Origin: Euryarchaeota archaeon UBA128
GTDB taxonomy: Archaea; Thermoplasmatota; Poseidoniia; Poseidoniales; Poseidoniaceae
Direction: 5' to 3'
Length of the DNA: 5,521 nt
NCBI GenBank assembly: GCA_002496955.1
Contig: DALZ01000115.1
Coordinates: 1-5,521, forward strand
Shown: piece by piece, positions 1 through 5,521 of the stretch
Layout of the letters: each line of letters starts with the position of its first letter
How positions within the stretch are numbered: position 1 is the first letter of the stretch
Notes under the pieces: model-generated
The model's database searches: none
Seen by the model: the letters and a program-made list of their open reading frames with translations, nothing else
What the model was told of the DNA's origin: nothing
Made by a program: the position numbers and the translations under genes

Positions 1-1851
1 TACGCAGTAAAAGATTCGATAGAATACGCTGATAAATTACGATGGCTAGATGAACATTTTGGCATTATTTTTGCTAAAGTTCCTGATTCTTGGACGGTAG
101 TTGTAACTGCGGACCATGGCCTTACAGACAGCGGCCAACATGGGTCTCCGGACCGAGAGATACGTGAAGTTGGAGCATGGATGTGGGGGCCAAATGTCAA
201 GGAGAACTACTACTACGATTCCCAAATTGACCAAAGAGACTTAGCAACTCTGCCCTCACTACTGTTCTCTCTACCGCTACCACATGCGATTCACGGTAAG
301 TTTCCTTTGGATGCTTTTGAATTAAGCGATGAACGATATAACGAACTCAACCAATGGAACTGGAACGCCACAGTGGCAAGAAACGAATGGATGGCAGAAA
401 ACGATCACCCATACTTCGAGAATCTCGATAGAAATACCATTGAATGGGAAAAGATAACTTATGATGAAATTGGCCTGCGCAGTCTAGATTTAGTCATAAC
501 TACTGTGATGTTCTTGTTAATCTCTGGAGGGATATTCACCCTCGCAAAGCGTCATCAAGTAAGCCATAGTGGTGCAGTGAGCATCACTGCAATGTTCAGT
601 GGGGCATTCTTACTATCAGCGATAGTATCATACAATCGTGATATACTGTCACTACCATATTACGCGATAGGGTATTTGCTACCAATCATATTCTTCGGTA
701 TGTGCTTATTTTGCGTTACAGGAACGCGATTCACCGAAGAGCGGCGGATGAAACTAAATCTCTACCTATTAGGCATGTTTGTGACCATGTTAATTTTCAC
801 TGAGTCAAGAATTTCCGCGATGAATTTGATGATGTTGATAATGCTGGCAACGCCGATGTTTACAAAACCACAAGGGACAAGATCGTCAAAAATCATCAGA
901 TTGACTTTCACTTTCGTCATAATACCAATCACACTGTTATCACACTACAGAATACTATACTGGTCAATGCCGAGAGCGATAATTAACCTATCAATACAGC
1001 AAGATTTTATTCCGTGGTTGATGAATACTGGGTTCATATTTTTGGGTATCCTATTCTATCAAATAAATACAAAATCACTTGACACACCAATTAAGAAATA
1101 TTCGATAATTGGCTTCTTTAGCGCTATTCCAACACTCATGATTATGGAAAGTAACCTCATCGACTGGCTTTTACTTAGTTCGATGGTGATATTACTTTTC
1201 TACGCGTGTTATGTGAAACTCTATCAAATAAATGTGGATATCGAAATAATCAGTTTAGTGGTGTTCTGTTGGTTGACTATGAGTTGGGGAGGATATGTTG
1301 GTGGAATCAGTATAGTTCTATACATTTCGTTCAGATCTTTCTTCGCTAATGAATTACAATTTTTGTTTGATCAGACAGATAATCTTTCTCGCGAAATACC
1401 GCGAAATTTGCTGATTATTGTTTTGCCATTAGTAGTTTGGTTCACGTGGTGGGCAGCATTAGGACAGATAAACGGTCTGACGCATCCTAGAGATGTCGAT
1501 CCCGGCATGCTATACCTTAATGGCGGTTATATCGGCGACCGATTCTCACCGAGTAATGGATGGGTTGGCTTCATGGGTGGCGGGCCAGCGGCAGCGATGT
1601 CAGTTCTTTGGTTCAGCATGTTTCACAGAGCAGGTTTCAAACTCCAATATGTGGCTTATTATTTGATTGCCCGAATCGCAGTCCTATCTTTACAACTATC
1701 GTTGTCACCTAACTTACCACGGTTAATCTTCAAACTTTCTTGGGACATAATATTCTCCATTGGACTGTTATCGTTTATGTTACACCTAATTGTCAAAGAC
1801 AAACTTGTTGGTAAAAAGCCATTCACAGTAGATGCTATTCTTGTTCAGTGA
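1..1851 (+). CDS. GPI ethanolamine-phosphate transferase-like (PIG-N/O/G-type) alkaline-phosphatase-superfamily membrane enzyme, 5'-truncated
   Basis: The frame is open from base 1, so the start lies upstream and only the C-terminal 616 residues are visible. Residues 33-48 carry the superfamily signature: VVVTADHG, with D38 and H39 as metal ligands, followed by H47 in a GQHG motif. A segment at about residues 75-100 (QIDQRDLATLPSLLFSLPLP) matches the 'Q-D-L-xPT-LLLGLPIP' stretch typical of PIG-O/PIG-G and related phosphotransferases. After about residue 160 the protein becomes a hydrophobic bundle of roughly 10-12 membrane helices, again the architecture of those enzymes: catalytic domain outside, helices at the C-terminus. 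By family analogy it would move a phospho-alcohol, perhaps phosphoethanolamine, onto a lipid or glycan on the outer membrane face. A phosphodiesterase acting on lipid head groups is an alternative. The N-terminal half, with the catalytic Thr/Ser and first metal site, is not visible. An in-frame ATG at 181 is rejected as the start because the metal-site motif lies before it. Confidence 0.8.
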   Translation, partial: YAVKDSIEYADKLRWLDEHFGIIFAKVPDSWTVVVTADHGLTDSGQHGSPDREIREVGAWMWGPNVKENYYYDSQIDQRDLATLPSLLFSLPLPHAIHGKFPLDAFELSDERYNELNQWNWNATVARNEWMAENDHPYFENLDRNTIEWEKITYDEIGLRSLDLVITTVMFLLISGGIFTLAKRHQVSHSGAVSITAMFSGAFLLSAIVSYNRDILSLPYYAIGYLLPIIFFGMCLFCVTGTRFTEERRMKLNLYLLGMFVTMLIFTESRISAMNLMMLIMLATPMFTKPQGTRSSKIIRLTFTFVIIPITLLSHYRILYWSMPRAIINLSIQQDFIPWLMNTGFIFLGILFYQINTKSLDTPIKKYSIIGFFSAIPTLMIMESNLIDWLLLSSMVILLFYACYVKLYQINVDIEIISLVVFCWLTMSWGGYVGGISIVLYISFRSFFANELQFLFDQTDNLSREIPRNLLIIVLPLVVWFTWWAALGQINGLTHPRDVDPGMLYLNGGYIGDRFSPSNGWVGFMGGGPAAAMSVLWFSMFHRAGFKLQYVAYYLIARIAVLSLQLSLSPNLPRLIFKLSWDIIFSIGLLSFMLHLIVKDKLVGKKPFTVDAILVQ

Positions 1852-2704
1852 ATTCCCGTGCTTGGATAATTGATTGCTTTGGCCCGGATAGGATATAATA
1901 AGTCAGTAACAATGCTGAGACAGAATACAGCATAAATTGTGGTAAAGTGTTGTCCTGATCGACGCCAAACTCACTGGATTGTAGCCAAGAAAGGACGGTA
2001 GCAACAAATACTGATAGCATTTGAATACCAGATATCCTCATTGGTAAGCCGGTTTTATTCTTTGGCAACTTACGGTCGGCAATCATAAGTCCGCCAGACA
2101 AAAACATCACTGGTAATATTACAAAGTCAAAATATGGTTTCTCAACTGAGGAATTTGCCGGTTCAAAACAAAAAATACACTCAGTAGACACATCAGGCCC
2201 AAGACCAGTCGCTGGTTGTAACCATATCAATGCCGCAACGGTAATCAATAGCATTGCATTTGCCGGCGATGCCAAACCGTGAAAATATATCTTATCTGAC
2301 GCATCCTCATACTGAAATCTAGCAAGGCGCAACATCCCTGTGACAACTATCCAACACGCGGCAATGCCCAAAGAAATTGTCCATGCTGGTGAGGCTTCTC
2401 CCCAGCGGCCGAACATAACAAACAACAACAACGCTGGAGCAACGCAAAACGAGATACAATCTGACATTACATCTAATGTCCCTCCTAGCAATTTTCGCTT
2501 TGAGTATTTGCGCGCTACCGGGCCATCGATAATGTCTCCAAGCACGGACAGTAGAATACAAATCATTGCTCCCCAAACATAATTGGTTTTTACGCCATCA
2601 TCAAAGTACGGATTTTGCAATTCCTCGACTGCAAGAACAATGAATAGAATTGCTGCAACACCTAAGAGACCGTTGAATAATGTGATAAAATCGGCAATAC
2701 CCAT
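1835..2704 (-). CDS. archaetidylserine synthase-like CDP-alcohol phosphotransferase (PssA type II)
   Basis: An integral membrane enzyme expected to condense CDP-archaeol with L-serine, giving archaetidylserine and CMP. With the start at 2704 it has 289 residues. The complete CDP-alcohol phosphotransferase signature D-x2-DG-x2-AR-x8-G-x3-D-x3-D is present (D57, D60, G61, A64, R65, G74, D78, D82). The stretches SFCVAPALLLF, RLARFQ and FHGLASPANA after it are typical of serine (PssA) rather than inositol or glycerol enzymes. About eight membrane helices are apparent. The start at 2704 is preferred because the family-like N-terminus (MGIADFITLFNGLLG) begins there and a TATA-like TTATATTT lies about 24 bp upstream, fitting a leaderless mRNA. 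A longer reading from the ATG at 2803 (322 aa) adds 33 residues without family resemblance. The 3' end overlaps the upstream-strand gene by 17 bp. Oddity: a polar insert before the last helices contains a CxxC pair. The serine specificity is inferred from motifs. Confidence 0.85.
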   Translation of the reverse strand: MGIADFITLFNGLLGVAAILFIVLAVEELQNPYFDDGVKTNYVWGAMICILLSVLGDIIDGPVARKYSKRKLLGGTLDVMSDCISFCVAPALLLFVMFGRWGEASPAWTISLGIAACWIVVTGMLRLARFQYEDASDKIYFHGLASPANAMLLITVAALIWLQPATGLGPDVSTECIFCFEPANSSVEKPYFDFVILPVMFLSGGLMIADRKLPKNKTGLPMRISGIQMLSVFVATVLSWLQSSEFGVDQDNTLPQFMLYSVSALLLTYYILSGPKQSIIQAREFTEQE

Positions 2705-2723
2705 TAATCTATATGTCGATTTC

Positions 2724-2731
2724 AAATATAA
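2724..2731 (-). promoter_or_regulatory. TATA-like box of the archaetidylserine synthase-like gene
   Basis: On the minus strand the sequence reads TTATATTT, centred about 24 bp before the ATG at 2704. No Shine-Dalgarno sequence precedes that ATG. This is the spacing expected when transcription begins at or next to the start codon in archaea (leaderless mRNA). The same spacing recurs at the divergent gene at 2871, which supports both readings. If the true start is 2803 this box would be an internal coincidence. Confidence 0.5.
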
Positions 2732-2842
2732 CCCCGCCAAGACTAGCGATTTCTCAACAGATGCCATACAAGAATGTTTAGCAAGATTTGCTAATGAAAA
2801 CATGGTTATGCATCAATATCACTAAACACGACAGCCCTAATG

Positions 2843-2850
2843 CTAAATAT
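2843..2850 (+). promoter_or_regulatory. TATA-like box of the secreted PGF-CTERM-like protein gene
   Basis: CTAAATAT is centred about 24 bp before the ATG at 2871, and no Shine-Dalgarno motif lies in the preceding 15 bases. This indicates an archaeal promoter producing a leaderless transcript. It sits in the 166-bp region shared with the divergent archaetidylserine synthase-like gene. No clear operator repeat is visible there. Confidence 0.5.
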
Positions 2851-2870
2851 CCTCCAAGTATGGCACATTC

Positions 2871-3443
2871 ATGCGAAAACCGATGATTGTTACGATGTTG
2901 ATTATGTTGGCGTTATTCTTGCCTCATACCACAGCAGCAAGCGAAGGTGGCGTAGATGTCAACCCATCCAGTGATGAACCATTCACTGTTATCAAGCGAG
3001 ATAGCCCTTCAATAGATAATGAACAGTGGACACTAAGCATTGAGATGACGCAAGAAGCGTATGACAATGGAACTACATTCGAACTAATAACTCAAATCTG
3101 TACCAATGACGGAGTTTGTGACCCACCCGTGGTCATGGATGCTGATGTAACCGAGCGCATTCACAGCATTTCAGTAACCCCGCCAAGCGACCACACATAT
3201 GTTAATTGGCGAGTAAAAGCCTTAGATAATGACGGCAATAAAACCAATTATCCACAAGGTGATTGGTTCAAGACTTGGTCTTCATGCTGGTATAATGATG
3301 GGGCATGGGGCGGCGCTGATTCATCCGCAGATGGTTGTCTAAAAAGTGATGAATCTACTCCTGGATTTGCAACATTAGTGACCATTTCAGCCATCTCAAT
3401 GGCAGCTTTGATGGCCACTAGGCGTAATAATCACCAAAAATAG
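2871..3443 (+). CDS. secreted protein with PGF-CTERM-like lipid-anchor signal
   Basis: A 190-residue exported protein of unknown specific function. Residues 1-23 form a signal peptide: basic MRK, hydrophobic core to about residue 17, then an alanine-rich cleavage region TTAA. The C-terminus (about 161-190) has the tripartite pattern of archaeosortase substrates: the motif PGF at 164-166, a hydrophobic helix, then basic RR at 184-185. Such tails are normally cut off and the protein is attached to a membrane lipid on the cell surface. The middle part looks like a small beta-rich domain. It has four cysteines (C77, C83, C139, C156), enough for two disulfides, and a Trp-rich patch at about 132-147. 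The short basic tail after RR (NNHQK) is slightly longer than usual. The ATG at 2871 directly begins the signal peptide and has a TATA-like box 24 bp upstream. The stop overlaps the convergent small gene by 13 bp. Function beyond surface anchoring is unknown. Confidence 0.8.
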   Translation: MRKPMIVTMLIMLALFLPHTTAASEGGVDVNPSSDEPFTVIKRDSPSIDNEQWTLSIEMTQEAYDNGTTFELITQICTNDGVCDPPVVMDADVTERIHSISVTPPSDHTYVNWRVKALDNDGNKTNYPQGDWFKTWSSCWYNDGAWGGADSSADGCLKSDESTPGFATLVTISAISMAALMATRRNNHQK

Positions 3444-3592
3444 TAAATCACGGGAATGGTCAAGATTACCACAATTGATGCCCAATAGAGCGGCTTAATC
3501 CACCATCTACCGCCCACTCTTTTCTCGACGCTCTCACCGATTGACTCTAATGCTTCCTCAACTAACTGGGACGGGATTAGGTCAACAGGCAT
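3431..3592 (-). CDS. small tail-anchored membrane protein, unknown function
   Basis: A 53-residue protein that I do not recognise. Residues 8-25 (SQLVEEALESIGESVEKR) have the charge pattern of an amphipathic helix, followed by a GGRWWIK linker. A single membrane helix at about 34-52 is rich in aromatic residues and ends the protein (IYYFW). The basic linker just before the helix suggests the N-terminal part stays in the cytoplasm. The ATG at 3592 is chosen because it is preceded by GGTGG, a Shine-Dalgarno-like sequence about 4 bases away. A TTG at 3631 would add 13 residues but has no comparable signal. The gene fills an otherwise empty gap and fits tail to tail against the secreted protein gene with a 13-bp overlap. 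It is divergent from the glycosidase gene. Its reality is likely but unproven because of its size. Confidence 0.6.
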   Translation of the reverse strand: MPVDLIPSQLVEEALESIGESVEKRVGGRWWIKPLYWASIVVILTIPVIYYFW

Positions 3593-3621
3593 ATTACCAC
3601 CAGTTGTGTTTGAATGGATGG

Positions 3622-3627
3622 ATAAAA
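3622..3627 (-). promoter_or_regulatory. possible TATA-like element of the 53-aa gene
   Basis: The minus strand reads TTTTAT here, centred about 32 bp before the ATG at 3592. This would give a short leader of roughly 8 bases that could contain the GGTGG motif just upstream of the ATG. The match is weak and the sequence is AT-rich, so this is tentative. Confidence 0.25.
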
Positions 3628-3644
3628 TCAATGTTTCTCAGGCG

Positions 3645-3652
3645 CTAATATT
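3645..3652 (+). promoter_or_regulatory. possible TATA-like box of the glycosidase gene
   Basis: CTAATATT is centred about 31 bp before the ATG at 3680, giving a very short leader of about 5-7 bases. No Shine-Dalgarno motif precedes the ATG. The box lies within the 87-bp divergent region shared with the 53-aa gene. The spacing is looser than for the two other TATA candidates, so confidence is limited. Confidence 0.35.
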
Positions 3653-3679
3653 GATAACCGGTTTCAACCTAAGAATAGT

Positions 3680-5026
3680 ATGGAATGGCATACCATACTC
3701 GGGTCAATTGTAATCGTGTATTTTTTGCTAGTCTTAATTTTCCATAAAGTATTCCCAGAAATACATTACCAGTGGGATTCAATTGATACTAACAAAACAC
3801 AATTCCCCGAGAACTTTACTTGGGGTGTTGCGACTGCGGCTCATCAAATAGAAGGCGGCAATAACAACAACTGGACAGAATTTGAGATCCGTGAAAACAA
3901 AGAACTCAGTGGTGACGCTTGCGATCACTGGAATCGTTGGGCCAGCGACCATGATTTATTGACTGAGCTAGGAGTAGACAGTTACCGATTTTCTATTGAA
4001 TGGAGCAGGATTGAACCACAAGAAGGAGCCTGGGATGAGTCTGCAATCAGAGTGTATTCAGCAATGATAGACTCACTGATAGCCAAAGGTATCGAGCCTA
4101 TGATAACTCTGCACCACTTTTCTCATCCAGCATGGTTTGAAGAAAAAGGAGGGTTTTATCGACGTGAAAATATTAGTTACTTTACCAACTACTGTGCAAA
4201 AATCTTCCCTTACTTTTGTGACCGGGTCAAGAAATGGTGCACTGTTAACGAGCCAGATGTGTTTGCTATAATGGGTTATCACATGGGCATGTTTCCGCCT
4301 GGCAAACGATCGCCGTTCAAGGCCATAAGAGTAATGAAAAATGTCATGGTTGCTCATGGTGATGTCTATCATCAATTAAAGCAATTACAACCCAATGCCT
4401 ACATTGGTTTAGCCAAAAACGTGACTATATTCGATCCCTACCGAAGATGGAATTTACTGCATTGGTTGACAACATTTGCGCTCAATTATATTTGGAATGG
4501 AGCAATAATATCGGCGCTGAAAAATGGCCGTATGTATGGCACTTCAGTCAAGCATGTAAAATGCTCAGCGGACTTTATTGGCCTCAATTATTACACTCAT
4601 GTCCTCACCAGTCCTTTCCTCCCGCAAACTACCGAGATTGATTTACCAGCGAGAAAACATGAGATAGTAACCGAATTTGGATACCCAATGTATGCTGAGG
4701 GACTAGAAAGAGCAGTAAAGTGGCTTGAAAAATTGAACATTCCCATTGAAATCACCGAAAATGGTGTTGCCGACGCAAACGACGAGTTGAGGCCAAAGCA
4801 TCTGAAACGACACTTATGGATAATTGCGAAGTTGATTAGACAGGGTAGCGATATTCGCTCGTATTACCACTGGTCCTTGATGGATAATTTTGAGTGGGCA
4901 GAAGGATATACTATGCGCTTCGGTCTTTACCGCGTTGATTATTCTAACCAGTCCAGAACGATTCGAAAAAGTGGTCAAGCATACCAAAAGGTGATTGCTC
5001 ATCATAAACAACAAAACCCTAACTGA
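3680..5026 (+). CDS. membrane-anchored family 1 glycoside hydrolase (beta-glycosidase)
   Basis: A 448-residue retaining beta-glycosidase with an N-terminal membrane helix (about residues 6-26) followed by a short linker and a GH1 barrel. The N-terminal GH1 signature is complete at 46-59 (FTWGVATAAHQIEG), including the sugar-binding Q56. Other active-site residues are recognisable: H146 in LHHF, N190 and acid/base E191 in TVNEP, Y305 in GLNYY, nucleophile E360 in ITENG, and the sugar-binding W398, E405 and W406 in HWSLMDNFEWAEGY. The enzyme should therefore be active. Its substrate cannot be read from sequence; glucosides, galactosides or the sugar of a glycolipid are all possible. The catalytic part is about 405 residues, at the short end for the family. 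Soluble GH1 enzymes normally lack a membrane helix, so the anchor is the notable feature. Charges around the helix are too few to tell which side the catalytic domain faces. The ATG at 3680 is the only start that retains the helix. Confidence 0.92.
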   Translation: MEWHTILGSIVIVYFLLVLIFHKVFPEIHYQWDSIDTNKTQFPENFTWGVATAAHQIEGGNNNNWTEFEIRENKELSGDACDHWNRWASDHDLLTELGVDSYRFSIEWSRIEPQEGAWDESAIRVYSAMIDSLIAKGIEPMITLHHFSHPAWFEEKGGFYRRENISYFTNYCAKIFPYFCDRVKKWCTVNEPDVFAIMGYHMGMFPPGKRSPFKAIRVMKNVMVAHGDVYHQLKQLQPNAYIGLAKNVTIFDPYRRWNLLHWLTTFALNYIWNGAIISALKNGRMYGTSVKHVKCSADFIGLNYYTHVLTSPFLPQTTEIDLPARKHEIVTEFGYPMYAEGLERAVKWLEKLNIPIEITENGVADANDELRPKHLKRHLWIIAKLIRQGSDIRSYYHWSLMDNFEWAEGYTMRFGLYRVDYSNQSRTIRKSGQAYQKVIAHHKQQNPN

Positions 5027-5143
5027 AATCAAATCATTTGCAGTGTGATAGAAAAAATCTAACTATTCATGATACAAACATAAATGAAGTCTGGGTTGTA
5101 GGTGGAGCCACAACTTACAGCAACTATGCACGGTGATTACATG
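5027..5143 (+). other. intergenic region with possible promoter
   Basis: This 117-bp spacer between the glycosidase stop and the zinc-ribbon start holds no convincing ORF or hairpin terminator. An AT-rich stretch at about 5071-5086 (around GATACAAACATAAATG) could provide a TATA-like element for transcription starting near 5100-5105. That would give a leader of roughly 40 bases including the Shine-Dalgarno site. No single sequence matches the archaeal TATA consensus well. Confidence 0.25.
5132..5137 (+). promoter_or_regulatory. Shine-Dalgarno site deciding the start of the zinc-ribbon protein
   Basis: GGTGAT matches the archaeal consensus complementary to the 3' end of 16S rRNA. It lies 6 bases before the ATG at 5144 and 3 bases before the adjacent ATG at 5141. 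It argues against the in-frame GTG at 5102 and ATG at 5126. It also contrasts with the genes at 2871 and 3680, which lack such a site. Confidence 0.55.
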
Positions 5144-5470
5144 ATGTTTTGTCAAGAATGCAATATCTCGGTTGACCCAGAATGGACAATCTGCCCCACC
5201 TGCTCTCGACCACTCCACCAACCAGCCAACCATACACGGAGACCTGTGCCTCGTGAAGAGCGGTATGCAAGTAATCTCGCATGGTATTACCATCTAATTC
5301 CGTTACTCACGGGAATTCTTGCGTTGTCTGCTGGCGATTATCTTGTTAGTGACAGTGACCCATTGCTCCGGACAATTTTCCCGCCTTTCTGCTTAATTGT
5401 TGGGGGCTGGATAGGATTAGTATTACTCGGCATCATTGCCAGTTACCAACTAGAACAAGGGCAGAAATAA
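5144..5470 (+). CDS. zinc-ribbon protein with two membrane helices, unknown function
   Basis: A 108-residue protein. Its N-terminus carries a CxxC-x10-CxxC zinc ribbon (C3, C6, C17, C20), with the second pair in the typical CPTC form. A basic, proline-containing linker follows (about 24-40), then two membrane helices at about 48-68 and 77-100 joined by a short acidic loop. The hairpin topology and basic linker suggest that the ribbon faces the cytoplasm. Small zinc-ribbon membrane proteins of this layout are widespread in archaea and mostly uncharacterised; I cannot name a function. The start at 5144 (or 5141, three bases earlier) is chosen for the GGTGAT ribosome-binding site. Starting at GTG 5102 would add 14 residues that show no family feature. 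The gene lies 117 bp after the glycosidase on the same strand and has AT-rich sequence before it, so it probably has its own promoter. Confidence 0.75.
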   Translation: MFCQECNISVDPEWTICPTCSRPLHQPANHTRRPVPREERYASNLAWYYHLIPLLTGILALSAGDYLVSDSDPLLRTIFPPFCLIVGGWIGLVLLGIIASYQLEQGQK

Positions 5471-5521
5471 ATCAGCCCAAAATCAATTTCAAGGGATTGG
5501 TGGACACTGGGGGGTCGGCAT

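Noticed and set aside
181..1851. ATG at 181 as the true start of the first gene
   Set aside because: The frame is open to base 1 and the metal-binding ADHG...H motif, essential to the family, is encoded before position 181.
2340..2825. Two plus-strand ORFs of 80 aa antisense to the archaetidylserine synthase-like gene
   Set aside because: They lie wholly or mostly within a well-supported gene on the other strand, have no recognisable domain and read as low-complexity antisense translation.
4073..4375. Minus-strand 100-aa ORF inside the glycosidase
   Set aside because: It is an antisense shadow of highly conserved GH1 sequence, with no domain and no start signal.
5063..5293. Minus-strand 76-aa ORF over the zinc-ribbon region
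   Set aside because: It is opposite the CxxC zinc-ribbon coding sequence, and its cysteine and tryptophan richness is explained by antisense reading of that motif.
5471..5521. Possible 3' end of another gene or an RNA at the right edge
   Set aside because: The last 51 bases include a run of six G and open minus-strand reading that could be the tail of a convergent gene, but too little sequence is present to support any call.
1..5521. Mobile element, CRISPR array, tRNA or riboswitch
   Set aside because: No transposase, spaced direct repeats, tRNA-like cloverleaf or terminal inverted repeats were noticed on either strand.

Overview
The window looks like a compact, moderately AT-rich archaeal genome fragment, most plausibly from marine planktonic Euryarchaeota (Marine Group II/III, Poseidoniia). 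This is an inference from four observations. There is a type II archaetidylserine-synthase-like CDP-alcohol phosphotransferase. There is a secreted protein with a PGF-CTERM-like tail. TATA-like boxes lie about 24 bp before start codons that lack a Shine-Dalgarno site, as expected for leaderless archaeal mRNAs. Genes are packed tightly, with tail-to-tail overlaps. No 16S rRNA or other taxonomic marker is present, so the assignment is tentative.

Layout. Positions 1-1851 (+) hold the C-terminal 616 residues of a large membrane enzyme of the alkaline-phosphatase superfamily. It resembles the GPI ethanolamine-phosphate transferases (PIG-N/PIG-O/PIG-G) and is cut by the window's left edge. Positions 1835-2704 (-) hold an archaetidylserine synthase-like gene that overlaps the first gene tail to tail by 17 bp. 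A 166-bp divergent region follows, then 2871-3443 (+), a 190-aa secreted protein with a signal peptide, four cysteines and a PGF-CTERM-like anchor signal. Its end overlaps by 13 bp a 53-aa tail-anchored small protein at 3431-3592 (-). An 87-bp divergent region leads to 3680-5026 (+), a membrane-anchored family 1 glycoside hydrolase with an intact catalytic machinery. Last is 5144-5470 (+), a 108-aa zinc-ribbon protein with two membrane helices. No RNA genes, insertion sequences, CRISPR arrays or long repeats were seen, and no gene-free stretch exceeds 300 bp.

How the genes may work together. The common theme is the cell envelope and polar lipids. Archaetidylserine, the product expected of the second gene, is the precursor of archaetidylethanolamine. 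In Haloferax the homologous serine-lipid pathway is needed for archaeosortase to anchor PGF-CTERM proteins to lipid. Here that synthase gene sits divergently next to a gene for a PGF-CTERM-like protein, and next to a homologue of enzymes that transfer phosphoethanolamine to glycolipid anchors. The locus can therefore be read as a candidate archaeal lipid head-group and protein lipid-anchoring neighbourhood. The membrane-anchored glycosidase could conceivably act on glycolipids in the same membrane. The functional link is inference from gene order; the individual family assignments are better supported.
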